A stretch of DNA of 64,000 nt from Lunatimonas sp. (lineage in GTDB: Bacteria > Bacteroidota > Bacteroidia > Cytophagales > Cyclobacteriaceae): assembly GCF_020832325.1 (NCBI RefSeq), contig NZ_JAFIEU010000028.1, positions 41,485 to 105,484 on the forward strand. The letters run 5' to 3'. How positions within the stretch are numbered: the stretch's first letter is position 1; every line of letters starts with the position of its first letter. The notes below the pieces were generated by a model that made no database searches, was not told where the DNA came from, and saw only the letters and a list, made by a program, of their open reading frames with translations. Both the position numbers and the translations under genes were made by a program. Shown here piece after piece: positions 9,055 through 16,831 of the stretch.

Positions 9055-9138
9055 GCCGGGATGGTGGAATTGGTAGACACGCAAGACTTAAAATCTTGTG
9101 ACCATTTGGTCGTGCGGGTTCAAGTCCCGCTCCTGGTA
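9055..9138 (+). tRNA. tRNA-Leu (anticodon UAA)
   Basis: An 84-nt class II tRNA with a long variable arm. The acceptor arms GCCGGGA (9055-9061) and TCCTGGT (9131-9137) pair with two G-U wobbles, followed by discriminator A. The anticodon stem CAAGA/TCTTG encloses the loop CTTAAAA, giving anticodon TAA at 9089-9091. The variable arm (TGACCATTTGGTCG) forms its own hairpin, as expected for Leu. CCA is not encoded. A strong terminator follows. Confidence 0.97.
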
Positions 9139-9157
9139 CACTGATTATAAGTAAGTT

Positions 9158-9188
9158 AGGCCTTTCAGAAATGAAAGGCCTTTTTTTT
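9158..9188 (+). terminator. Rho-independent terminator after tRNA-Leu
   Basis: A perfect 10-bp stem, AGGCCTTTCA (9158-9167) with TGAAAGGCCT (9172-9181), closed by a GAAA tetraloop and followed by an uninterrupted T run to 9188. This is a textbook intrinsic terminator ending the tRNA unit. The broken transposase reading frame begins immediately downstream. Confidence 0.9.
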
Positions 9189-9205
9189 GTTGCTCAATAG
9201 CCTCT

Positions 9206-9685
9206 AAGTCTATAGAAGATTTAGTTGAGATGCTGTGCACATCGCTGCTGGATACGGAAAAGTGCGAATCAGGGCAGTTCAAGGCACTATACCACCACAG
9301 GTGGAGCGAAGAGAAAGCCTACAAACTGCTCAAGTCCAGGGCAGAGCTTGAGAAGTTCTCCGGAAAGACCGCCAGGGCAGTCCGTCAGGATTTCCATGTC
9401 AAGGTATTGGCCATGACCATGTGCTCCATCTACGCCCATCCGATAGAGGAAAAAGTAAGGATGGAATACAGGGCGGACAAAGAGCGAAAACATGACCATA
9501 AGATCAACAGAACCCATACACTGGCGTCATTTATGGATCTGCTGATGCCGATGTTCCTGAAAAGAAAATACAGGCAGGCAGTAGAGGCATTTGAAGATAC
9601 CGTATACAAAACCCGGGAAATCATCAGACCCAATCAGTCAGAAAGGCGGGACAAGAAGCCCAAAAAACCCACACATGAATTATAA
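9206..9685 (+). pseudogene. IS4-family transposase, C-terminal remnant
   Basis: About 150-160 C-terminal residues of a DDE transposase. The IS4 signature Y-x2-R-x3-E-x6-K is intact (YHHRWSEEKAYKLLK, residues 21-35 counted from the ATG at 9230) and contains the catalytic Glu. The two catalytic Asp residues and the whole N-terminal half (the family is usually about 350-450 residues) are missing. The frame stays open upstream of 9230 almost into the tRNA terminator, without a proper gene start, so the 5' end was probably lost by deletion. It cannot transpose on its own. Downstream, TTGATCC (9692-9698) is mirrored by GGATCAA (9736-9742), which might be a worn terminal repeat. Confidence 0.8.
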
Positions 9686-9967
9686 GCCAATTTGATCCTT
9701 AACTAGACGACATTGAAATAGCTTTAGTCAAGGTGGGATCAATCAAAAATATGAATACTTGCAATTTTAGGACAACATCTACGGCAACATCTTGAATGAT
9801 ATGAAAGAATACTGATGGACTGTTATTCCATTAAAATACTGAAAGCATGATATAAAACAGACTATTTGACACCATATTTTGCATGATTTTTCAATAATAA
9901 AATTGACAGTTCTAATCACAAACGCCATGGTGAGTTTGAACTTGGTGGTCGAAAGTTCTTTTTCCAC

Positions 9968-10189
9968 ATGAAGCCAAAGTTTCCCAAAAAGGTAACCCCT
10001 GAGTTTCTACTGGTTGACTTGGTCAATAATTTAGACACGTTGGCCGAAGACAAAATGGCTGTGCTTTCAAAAGCGAAAGAAAGAGCAGCAACACTCGATC
10101 CTGTTAAGTTGAAACGGACTGTATCAGCCTATGGAGGCTCACGAGCAAAGAAGGTTTTTTCGCCTATTGTAGAAAAGCAACATGCCTGA
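9968..10189 (+). CDS. AbiE-like type IV antitoxin partner, probably 5'-truncated
   Basis: 73 residues from the ATG at 9968, but the frame is open back to 9887 and the upstream codons (HGEFELGGRKFFFH) read like continuous protein, so this looks like the C-terminal part of a longer antitoxin whose start was lost. The C-terminus (AYGGSRAKKVF) resembles proteins I recall as partners of AbiEii toxins in Bacteroidota. The stop overlaps the toxin start by 8 nt, the usual antitoxin-toxin order and coupling. In the family, AbiEi binds DNA and represses the operon; the N-terminal DNA-binding part is not visible here. It may be non-functional. Confidence 0.5.
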   Translation: MKPKFPKKVTPEFLLVDLVNNLDTLAEDKMAVLSKAKERAATLDPVKLKRTVSAYGGSRAKKVFSPIVEKQHA

Positions 10190-10544
10190 ACAATATCTGC
10201 ATGAGCGCAAAGATTTTATTGATCTCCTGAGAATTCTCGAACAAGAAACGGGCATCCAAATCCAATTGATCGAAAAAGATTACTGGATCATGCATATGCT
10301 GTGTGGCCTCAAAAAGCAAGGCTTTGAATTTGAGCTCAAGAGTGGAACGTCCCTGTCCAAAGGATATCATATTATTCACCGCTTTTCTGAGGACATCGAT
10401 ATTCATATCAAAGCCCCTGCTCATTTGGGTGTTAATGAGAATCCAAAAAGCGATAAACCTAAAGCCATACAATCGAGAAAAGACTTCTATGACTGGTTGG
10501 CCGAATTAGGAGCGTTCTATTTGCGCTTAACCCTTAAAACCTAG
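10182..10544 (+). pseudogene. AbiEii/AbiGii-type nucleotidyltransferase toxin, truncated
   Basis: 120 residues matching the N-terminal part of AbiEii-like nucleotidyltransferases: an IEKDYW motif (about residues 28-33), the nucleotidyltransferase core G-G/S-T-S-L-S-K-G at about 59-65 (KSGTSLSKG) and the catalytic F-S-E-D-I-D-I-H (about 73-80). Full-length members run to about 250-300 residues; here homology fades after FYDWLAE (about 104-110) and a stop follows at once, so the C-terminal half is gone. Members act as toxins in type IV abortive-infection systems, transferring nucleotides to tRNA or other acceptors. Catalytic residues remain, but activity is doubtful. Confidence 0.72.
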
Positions 10545-10608
10545 AAAGCCTTTAGAAAAACAGTTGTGGAAAACCGCTGACAAGCTTCGGAAAAATATTT
10601 GGGTTTGA
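10531..10608 (+). pseudogene. Fragment of a type I methyltransferase (HsdM) N-terminus
   Basis: Between two in-frame stops (10528-10530 and 10606-10608) the plus strand reads 25 residues including LEKQLWKTADKLRKNI. This is the characteristic opening of HsdM/N6-adenine methyltransferases of type I restriction systems (LEKxLWxAADxLRxNI). There is no start codon, and the sequence departs from the family right after NI. It is a tiny relic directly abutting the truncated toxin gene. The match is by memory of the family motif and should be checked by alignment. Confidence 0.5.
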
Positions 10609-10736
10609 ACCAGTCCCGCGGGTCACCTGTTTTTTCCTTTAACCAGCATCGATTGCATTCCTTGCTAACCCAACTCCACCAATTCTTAATGGCTGAAGTG
10701 GAAAAATGTACCTGTGACCAAAAAAAATCGGAAATG

Positions 10737-10778
10737 ATAAAAAAAACCCCACCAAAATTTTCAAGTTCTGGTAGGGTT
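10737..10778 (-). terminator. Rho-independent terminator of the ATP synthase operon
   Basis: On the minus strand, downstream of the atpG stop, AACCCTACCA (10778-10769) pairs with TGGTGGGGTT (10754-10745), with one mismatch, and is followed by a run of about seven T residues. Position and form fit an intrinsic terminator for the long minus-strand operon. Confidence 0.82.
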
Positions 10779-10806
10779 AATGTACTAGCTCTTTTAACAA
10801 CGGTTA

Positions 10807-11682
10807 TTAATCACTGCTTTCCAGCGCCTCGGCACCCGCCACAATCTCCAGGATCTCGTTGGTGATGGCTGCTTGGCGGGTACGGTTGTAGACCAGTTTC
10901 AATTGCTTGAGCAAGTCGTTGGCATTTTCAGTTGCCTTATCCATTGCCGTCATCCGTGCACCATGCTCGGAGGCATTGCTGTCCAGAATGGCTTTGTAAA
11001 ACTGAATTTTCAGCGAGTTAGGCACCAATTCCTCGATGATATAATCGCGGGAAGGCTCTACGATGTAGTCCTGCTGGCTAGCAGCGGCATCTACCACTTC
11101 GTTCTGCTCGATGGGTAGAAACTGCTCGGCTTTCACCACTTGGGTAGCCACATTCTTAAACTCGTTGTATACAAGGACCACCTTATCAAACAATCCCAGT
11201 TCAAAGGCGTTCATCACATGTTCTGCTGCCACCTTTACCCGATCAAACGAAACATCTGCAAAAAGCAGCGCATAATCATCTATAATCGGGTAGGAACGTT
11301 TCTTGAAATGGTCGAAGGCCTTCTTGCCAATAGGCATCACCGTGATCTGCTTACCTGCGTAGGTCGTTTCCAGTTCGAGAGAAGCTGCTTTGATCACATT
11401 GGAATTGAATGCACCGCAAAGTCCTTTGTCGGAGGTAATGGGTACAAAAAGTACCTTCTCCACTGTTCGCTGTTGTGCGTATACGATATCCGTGCTGCCC
11501 TCAGATCCTGAGGAAATATTGTTAAGTATAGCAGTCAGCTTCTGCGAATAAGGCCTCATCTGGACAATTTTGTCCTGTGCCCTACGCAGCTTCGCCGCAG
11601 CCACCATCTTCATCGCTTTGGTAATCTGCTGGGTCGAGCTGACCGAATTGATTCTTTCTTTTACTTCCTTAAGGTTCGCCAT
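10807..11682 (-). CDS. atpG: F1 ATP synthase gamma subunit
   Basis: A 291-residue gamma subunit, the central rotor shaft of F1. The N-terminal helix (MANLKEVKERINSVSSTQQITKAMKMVA begins it) and C-terminal helix (ASEHGARMTAMDKATENA..., NRTRQAAITNEILEIVAGAEA) are the conserved antiparallel coiled coil that turns inside the alpha3beta3 head. It is the last gene of the cluster, 44 nt after atpA, with the terminator just beyond. The usual next genes, atpD and atpC, are absent. Confidence 0.97.
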   Translation of the reverse strand: MANLKEVKERINSVSSTQQITKAMKMVAAAKLRRAQDKIVQMRPYSQKLTAILNNISSGSEGSTDIVYAQQRTVEKVLFVPITSDKGLCGAFNSNVIKAASLELETTYAGKQITVMPIGKKAFDHFKKRSYPIIDDYALLFADVSFDRVKVAAEHVMNAFELGLFDKVVLVYNEFKNVATQVVKAEQFLPIEQNEVVDAAASQQDYIVEPSRDYIIEELVPNSLKIQFYKAILDSNASEHGARMTAMDKATENANDLLKQLKLVYNRTRQAAITNEILEIVAGAEALESSD

Positions 11683-11726
11683 GATCGTTTACTGTGCCCT
11701 TGATGTACGTTTATTCCCATTAGGGA

Positions 11727-13307
11727 TTAAGCTGACGCGTATTTGGGTGCCAACTCGGCCGTAGCTTTCTTTAGCAACTCGCCGGCAGTATCCAAGTCTC
11801 CTTTACGGATAGCGGCAAGCGCATCTGCATACTGTGCGTTTACCAAGTTATAGAAATCGCTTTCAAAAGCTTTCACTTTTTCTACCGGAATCTTGTCCAA
11901 GAAGCCCTTAGTAGATAGGTAGATGATTGCCACCTGAAGCTCTACCCGTACCGGTGAGTACTGCTTCTGCTTTAGGATTTCTTGGTTTCTTCTACCTCTT
12001 TCAATGGTTCGCTTGGTAGTAGGATCTAGGTCGGAACCGAACTTGGAGAAGGCTTCCAGTTCACGGAACTGCGCCTGATCCAGCTTTAGGGTACCGGCTA
12101 CTTTCTTCATTGCCTTGATCTGAGCATTACCCCCTACACGGGATACGGAAATACCCACGTTGATCGCTGGTCGAATACCGGAGTTAAACAGGTTGGTTTC
12201 CAAGAATATCTGTCCGTCCGTAATGGAAATCACGTTGGTGGGGATATACGCAGAGACGTCACCTGCTTGGGTTTCAATGATCGGCAGAGCGGTCAAGGAA
12301 CCGCCACCTTTCACCAACGGTCGAATCGACTCAGGAAGGTCGTTCATTTGGCTGGCGATTTCATCCGATGCGTTGATCTTTGCGGCACGCTCCAATAATC
12401 TGGAGTGCAGATAGAAAACGTCACCGGGATACGCTTCACGTCCCGGAGGTCTTCTCAACAGCAGAGAAACCTCACGGTAAGCTACTGCTTGCTTCGAAAG
12501 ATCATCGTATACCACCAAGGCAGGTCTTCCGGTATCGCGGAAGAATTCGCCGATGGCAGCACCGGTAAATGGTGCAAAGAACTGCATAGGAGCCGGATCA
12601 GCGGCAGCAGCACTTACGATAACGGTATACGGAAGTGCTCCGCCTTTTTCCAAGGCAGCCACAACGTTGGCGACGGTGGAGGCCTTCTGTCCAACGGCTA
12701 CGTAGATACAGAATACAGGCTCTCCCCTGTCGTAAAATTCTTTTTGGTTTAGAATGGTATCGATCGCTACGGCGGTTTTACCGGTCTGACGGTCACCGAT
12801 GATCAGCTCCCGCTGTCCTCTACCGATCGGAATCATGGCATCAATGGACTTGATACCTGTCTGAAGCGGCTCGTTTACCGGCTGTCGGTAGATAACGCCC
12901 GGGGCTTTGCGTTCCAAAGGCATCTCGTAAAGTTCACCGGCAAGGGGTCCTTTTCCGTCTATGGGCATACCCAAGGTATCCACAACGCGACCCAACATGC
13001 CTTCGCCCACTTTAATGGAGGCAATCTGACGGGTTCTCTTTACGGTATCTCCTTCTTTTACTACCTTGGAATCACCAAACAATACCGCACCGACATTGTC
13101 TTCTTCCAGGTTCAACACCATGGCCTTCATGCCGCTTTCGAACTCAATCAATTCACCGGCTTGGGCTTTGGAAAGTCCATAGATACGGGCAACACCATCA
13201 CCTACTTGAAGGACGGTACCCACTTCTTCCAGTTCCGCTTGAGTCCTGGCTCCGGAAAGCTGCTCTTTCAGGATAGCCGAAACTTCATCAGGTCTTACAT
13301 TTGCCAT
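11727..13307 (-). CDS. atpA: F1 ATP synthase alpha subunit
   Basis: A 526-residue alpha subunit, forming the non-catalytic nucleotide sites of F1. Walker A G-D-R-Q-T-G-K-T is at residues 171-178 and the signature-type region [14 protein letters not shown] at about 375-390 carries the conserved arginine region. Domain order is beta-barrel (1-95), nucleotide-binding (95-380), C-terminal helical. The length is slightly above the usual 500-515 because of a few extra residues at the C-terminus. It lies 34 nt downstream of atpH in the same operon. Confidence 0.98.
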   Translation of the reverse strand: MANVRPDEVSAILKEQLSGARTQAELEEVGTVLQVGDGVARIYGLSKAQAGELIEFESGMKAMVLNLEEDNVGAVLFGDSKVVKEGDTVKRTRQIASIKVGEGMLGRVVDTLGMPIDGKGPLAGELYEMPLERKAPGVIYRQPVNEPLQTGIKSIDAMIPIGRGQRELIIGDRQTGKTAVAIDTILNQKEFYDRGEPVFCIYVAVGQKASTVANVVAALEKGGALPYTVIVSAAAADPAPMQFFAPFTGAAIGEFFRDTGRPALVVYDDLSKQAVAYREVSLLLRRPPGREAYPGDVFYLHSRLLERAAKINASDEIASQMNDLPESIRPLVKGGGSLTALPIIETQAGDVSAYIPTNVISITDGQIFLETNLFNSGIRPAINVGISVSRVGGNAQIKAMKKVAGTLKLDQAQFRELEAFSKFGSDLDPTTKRTIERGRRNQEILKQKQYSPVRVELQVAIIYLSTKGFLDKIPVEKVKAFESDFYNLVNAQYADALAAIRKGDLDTAGELLKKATAELAPKYASA

Positions 13308-13341
13308 TCTTATATCGAATTATAGGGTATACTAGTATCAA

Positions 13342-13902
13342 TTAAAATTTCTTCTCGTAAAGGTTCTGGGTGAAGTCCAGTCTCAGCTTGCGAAGCTTGC
13401 TGTGGATAGACTCATCGTATTGGCGGTCATCCACCTTCAGCACGAATCCACCGATCAACTTGGCATTTACCTTTTCGATCAGCTCTACGCTTTCCTTGCC
13501 AGAGATGTCTTTCACGATATCCACAAACTGCTTCCGAAGCGCTGCGTCGATGGGAAAAGTAGTGGTTACCTCTGCCAATTGGATACCCATTTGGATATTG
13601 TACTGTCGGTGAAATTCACGGGCCATTGCTGGCAGAAAGGATTCTCTTCCCTTTTGGGATACCAATTTCACAAAAGTTAGGGTCAATTCAGACGCACTGC
13701 TTTTGAAAATAGCCTCCAACACGGTCAGCTTCTTTTCCGAGCTCACAATGGGGCTTTTCAGCATCGCAGCCAACTCCGGGTGAGCTGCTTCTAGCTCCAG
13801 GAGTTGGTTCATATCTTGGTGTACCTGGTCTAAAATGCCTTTTTCGACAGCCAGTTCCAGCAACGATTTCGCATATCGGGAGGCGACTCTAAATTCGGAC
13901 AT
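13342..13902 (-). CDS. atpH: F1 ATP synthase delta subunit
   Basis: A 186-residue delta subunit (OSCP type), which ties the peripheral stalk to the top of F1. Typical features are the N-terminal RVASRYAKSLLELA helix and the C-terminal strand region AKLIGGFVLKVDDRQYDESIHSKL. Only 3 nt separate it from the atpF stop, supporting coupled translation and stoichiometric assembly with the b subunit. Confidence 0.95.
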   Translation of the reverse strand: MSEFRVASRYAKSLLELAVEKGILDQVHQDMNQLLELEAAHPELAAMLKSPIVSSEKKLTVLEAIFKSSASELTLTFVKLVSQKGRESFLPAMAREFHRQYNIQMGIQLAEVTTTFPIDAALRKQFVDIVKDISGKESVELIEKVNAKLIGGFVLKVDDRQYDESIHSKLRKLRLDFTQNLYEKKF

Positions 13903-13905
13903 GCG

Positions 13906-14400
13906 TTAGTTGAGTTTAATTTCCTTTACGAATTCTTCTACCAATTTCTTTTGCTCAGGTTCTGCAGACAATTTTTGGCGCATCAACTTCTCGGCTATCA
14001 GCAGGGAAAGCTCGGCTACCTGGATTTTAACATCCGTGAGAGCTGCTTCCTTTTCTGTCTGAATTTGCGCTTTGGCTTCGGCTACCATTTTAGCCTCTAC
14101 CTTGGATGCAGCCACGGTGGCTTCTTCCATGAGTTTGGCAGCGTATTCATTGGCAGACTTTAGAATCTCGTCCCGTTCAATTCTGGCCTCCTGAAGGATT
14201 TTCTCGTTTTCTGCCACCAAGTTAGCCATCTCTTTTCTGGCTTGTTCGGCTGACAAGAGGGCCGTTTCAATGGTACCCTCTCGTTCTTCCAAAGCAGAAA
14301 GAATCGGCTTCCAGGCATATTTAGCCAGGATGATGAATAGGATGGCAAAACCAATCGTTTGCCAGATAATCAAACCTAAATCAGGACTAATCAGATCCAT
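13906..14400 (-). CDS. atpF: F0 ATP synthase subunit b
   Basis: A 164-residue b subunit: one N-terminal transmembrane helix (about residues 8-27, GLIIWQTIGFAILFIILAKY) followed by a long charged helix rich in Ala, Glu and Lys (about 35-145) that dimerises as the peripheral stalk. It lies between atpE and atpH, the conventional order. Confidence 0.95.
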   Translation of the reverse strand: MDLISPDLGLIIWQTIGFAILFIILAKYAWKPILSALEEREGTIETALLSAEQARKEMANLVAENEKILQEARIERDEILKSANEYAAKLMEEATVAASKVEAKMVAEAKAQIQTEKEAALTDVKIQVAELSLLIAEKLMRQKLSAEPEQKKLVEEFVKEIKLN

Positions 14401-14469
14401 AACGCTATATTTCTTCTTGTTTGTTCAATGTGAAAAGAGGGACTGGCCTATCGCCAATCCCCCGATTTT

Positions 14470-14727
14470 TTAGAAAGTAAGGTTACCGTTCAATGCAATC
14501 AGTAGACATACTACCACTGCAAACAGGGAAACCACTTCAATAAGAGCTGCGATGATCAGCATGGCAGTCTGGATTTTTCCAGCAGCCTCTGGCTGACGTG
14601 CAATTCCTTCCATGGCTTGTCCACCGATACGACCGATACCAAGACCTGCGCCAATCGCTACAATTCCGGCACCAATACCCGCACCCATAAGTGCAAAACC
14701 GGCAGTCAATAATAATGAAGTTAACAT
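14470..14727 (-). CDS. atpE: F0 ATP synthase subunit c
   Basis: An 85-residue hairpin of two transmembrane helices with the Gly/Ala-rich first helix and the polar loop RQP (residues 44-46) that contacts gamma and epsilon. The ion-binding carboxylate is Glu64 ([10 protein letters not shown]). The residue after Glu64 is Val, not the Ser/Thr usual in sodium-binding rings, so proton coupling is inferred. A short N-terminal stretch could act as a membrane-insertion signal. Confidence 0.97.
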   Translation of the reverse strand: MLTSLLLTAGFALMGAGIGAGIVAIGAGLGIGRIGGQAMEGIARQPEAAGKIQTAMLIIAALIEVVSLFAVVVCLLIALNGNLTF

Positions 14728-14770
14728 ACGTGTGATTTATTTATGAATAATTGAACAAAGAAATTCCAAA

Positions 14771-15802
14771 TCAATGATGATCGTCATGCGCATGTTCCGC
14801 TACAGCGGCACCGATGTACATGGCAGAGAACAAGGTAAACACATACGCCTGTATAGTGGCCACCAATAACTCAATGATATTGATAAATACCACCATAAGC
14901 GTACTTGCCACCCCAACTGCATAGGACTCAAACACGAATATCAACCCGATAAAGCTCAGTATAACGATGTGCCCCGCAGTGATGGCCACGAAGAGACGGA
15001 CAGTTAGTGCAAACGGCTTGGTAAACAATCCGATGATCTCCACCGGCACGATAATTAACAACAGCGGCAAAGGTACGCCCGGGGTAGCTACCACGTGCTT
15101 CCAATAGGCCTTGTTTCCGTTCAGGTTGGTTACCAAGAACGTGATAATCGCCAAGGTGACCGTCACAGCGATGTTTCCGGTTAGGTTAGCCGCACCGGGC
15201 ATCAGTCCCAGCAAGTTGCCTATCCATATAAAGAAGAATAGCGTCAAGAGGTATGGCGTGAACTTCTTGTATTTAGGTCCGATATTGGGAATGGCGATCT
15301 CGTCTCTTACGAAGATCACAATCGGTTCGACGAAGGAAGCGATTCCTTTGGGAGCCTTGTTGGGGTTATTTTTATAATGTTTGGAGGCAGATAAGAGCAA
15401 ATAAAGGGATACTGCCAAAACCAAAAAGAGCATAGCTACGTTTTTGGTAATGGAAAGGTCGATAAACGACCTGCTTTCATCCACTGCCTTTAACTTGTCG
15501 TGTTCGTCTATGAAATATCCGTTATGTTCTTTCCCAAAATGATGGGTTTCCGGATCCAAAAAGGCGGAGGAAGAATAGAACTCAAAGCCGCGGTCGGAGG
15601 AGTAAATGATGACGGGAAGCGGTAGTGTGATGTGGGTATGTCCTATGGTAGCGAAGTGCCATTCATGGGAATCCTTGATATGGTGCATGATGAAACTTGT
15701 CTTGTCTTCATCTTCACCGGAAGCAGCTATTGCCTGTGCCGAAAAAGTCAGAAAAAATACTGACAATAAGGCAGTTAAGCATACAAATTTGCGGACCATC
15801 AA
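14771..15802 (-). CDS. atpB: F0 ATP synthase subunit a, long form
   Basis: A 343-residue subunit a, which forms the proton half-channels against the c-ring. It is longer than the E. coli form (271): a signal-like N-terminus (about 1-26) and an extra periplasmic domain of about 90 residues with several His (HHIKDSHEWHFATIGHTHITLP) come before the core, a layout typical of Bacteroidota. The essential Arg is in FTKPFALTVRLFVAITAGH (about residues 258-276). The C-terminus ends in a His/Asp-rich tail (EHAHDDHH). Confidence 0.96.
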   Translation of the reverse strand: MMVRKFVCLTALLSVFFLTFSAQAIAASGEDEDKTSFIMHHIKDSHEWHFATIGHTHITLPLPVIIYSSDRGFEFYSSSAFLDPETHHFGKEHNGYFIDEHDKLKAVDESRSFIDLSITKNVAMLFLVLAVSLYLLLSASKHYKNNPNKAPKGIASFVEPIVIFVRDEIAIPNIGPKYKKFTPYLLTLFFFIWIGNLLGLMPGAANLTGNIAVTVTLAIITFLVTNLNGNKAYWKHVVATPGVPLPLLLIIVPVEIIGLFTKPFALTVRLFVAITAGHIVILSFIGLIFVFESYAVGVASTLMVVFINIIELLVATIQAYVFTLFSAMYIGAAVAEHAHDDHH

Positions 15803-15817
15803 CTTCTTTTGTTTTGC

Positions 15818-16204
15818 CTATTTCAAATGAAGGCGCAAATTAGTTATTAAGCTGTATATATCAAACAATAAGTACAACAAATAAATGATAAAGAAATTAA
15901 CGACAAACCAAAGTAAATTTTCATCTTCTCCCCATAAAAGCACAAAAACAAACAGCAGACTGACTATTAATCTGAAAACCGTGCTACCTAAGATTATAGA
16001 CACAGAATTTAATTTGTCGTTTTTTAGTAAATGTATTGAAAACATGCCAGTTATCGCCGTCAGTATGGCAAAGAAAAACGTGATCGCCCAGATCTGACGG
16101 TGAATCCAAGGACCGGGTGCCAACCATTGCAAAGCAACAATAGCAAGAGATACTAACAGGGTTACTACGACCAGTTGGATAAGCAGTGTTTTGTAGCTAT
16201 GCAT
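15818..16204 (-). CDS. Small four-helix membrane protein in the atp operon
   Basis: From the ATG at 16204 (MHSYKTLL) this encodes 128 residues with about four hydrophobic segments. The frame is open much further upstream (to 16489) but that part overlaps the AtpZ gene in another frame and reads as non-protein, so the start 14 nt after the AtpZ stop is chosen. I know no function. Its place between AtpZ and subunit a is where AtpI/AtpR-like assembly or ion-transport helpers sit in other bacteria, so an accessory role in F0 assembly is a reasonable guess. Confidence 0.75.
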   Translation of the reverse strand: MHSYKTLLIQLVVVTLLVSLAIVALQWLAPGPWIHRQIWAITFFFAILTAITGMFSIHLLKNDKLNSVSIILGSTVFRLIVSLLFVFVLLWGEDENLLWFVVNFFIIYLLYLLFDIYSLITNLRLHLK

Positions 16205-16218
16205 AGCGGTACATGGTT

Positions 16219-16437
16219 TCAGTCGCGGTTGGGAGGAAGGCTTTTGAACAGTTGGTAAAAGGCTATCAGGGTACCTAAGAATGACCCTGTGAGTAACCAA
16301 ACCGGAAAGCTGTATGACGTTTGGGCATCCAGTCGATGACCCAAGTAGCCTCCAAGCCCGATAAGAGCCATCATTTGAAAGGCCAATCCGATAAAACGGA
16401 TATAGTCCGGAGTATTCTTTTGGGGGGGGATTTTCAA
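16219..16437 (-). CDS. AtpZ/AtpI family F0 assembly protein
   Basis: A 72-residue protein with two transmembrane helices (about 16-32 and 47-64) and the family pattern (FIGLAFQMMALIGLGGYLGHRLD). AtpZ/AtpI proteins assist c-ring assembly or magnesium supply for ATP synthase. Translation appears to begin at a TTG at 16437, as no in-frame ATG precedes the first helix. A run of eight C residues on the coding strand (16429-16422) lies just inside the start, an indel-prone spot that could be a sequencing or phase-variation site. Confidence 0.85.
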   Translation of the reverse strand: MKIPPQKNTPDYIRFIGLAFQMMALIGLGGYLGHRLDAQTSYSFPVWLLTGSFLGTLIAFYQLFKSLPPNRD

Positions 16438-16461
16438 GAGAGAGTATGCTTAGGGGGAGTG

Positions 16462-16830
16462 CTATTCGGACCTTTCGCCCATGTTGCACTTTCCGTTTAA
16501 TTCCGCTCCGTTTTCAATAATGAGTTTTTTTGTATAGATATCTCCAAGAATGACTGCGGTCTTTTTTAAAAATAGTGCCCCACTGCACCTGATTTCTCCC
16601 TTTACATGACCGGAGATTTCAATTTCCTTAGCAGAAAGGTTCCCGTGAACCTCAGCCGACTCCCCTACAATGATTTTATTCTGGGATTCCAGTGACCCCT
16701 CTACGGTACCCTCGACACGAATATTTCCCGGGGTGGCGATATTTCCGACAATGACCGTCCCTGCAGCGACCAAGTTGCTGGAACTTACCATTTCAGTTGT
16801 CTTGTGCTTATCTTCCTTATTGCTTGCCAT
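16462..16830 (-). CDS. Bactofilin (polymer-forming cytoskeletal protein)
   Basis: A 122-residue bactofilin: a short disordered N-terminus (about 1-22), then a right-handed beta-helix core of short repeats alternating Val/Ile/Gly (IVGNIATPGNIRVEGTVEG, HGNLSAKEIEISGHVKGEI). Bactofilins polymerise without nucleotide into filaments that scaffold cell-wall enzymes. The gene begins 1 nt after the stop of an M23 endopeptidase, the pairing seen in other bacteria where bactofilin localises the peptidase for shape control. Confidence 0.9.
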   Translation of the reverse strand: MASNKEDKHKTTEMVSSSNLVAAGTVIVGNIATPGNIRVEGTVEGSLESQNKIIVGESAEVHGNLSAKEIEISGHVKGEIRCSGALFLKKTAVILGDIYTKKLIIENGAELNGKCNMGERSE

Positions 16831-16831
16831 A

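Noticed and set aside
16205..16489. N-terminal extension of the small membrane protein gene up to 16489
   Set aside because: It overlaps AtpZ in a different frame, and the AtpZ frame has the family pattern, so only the part from 16204 is accepted.
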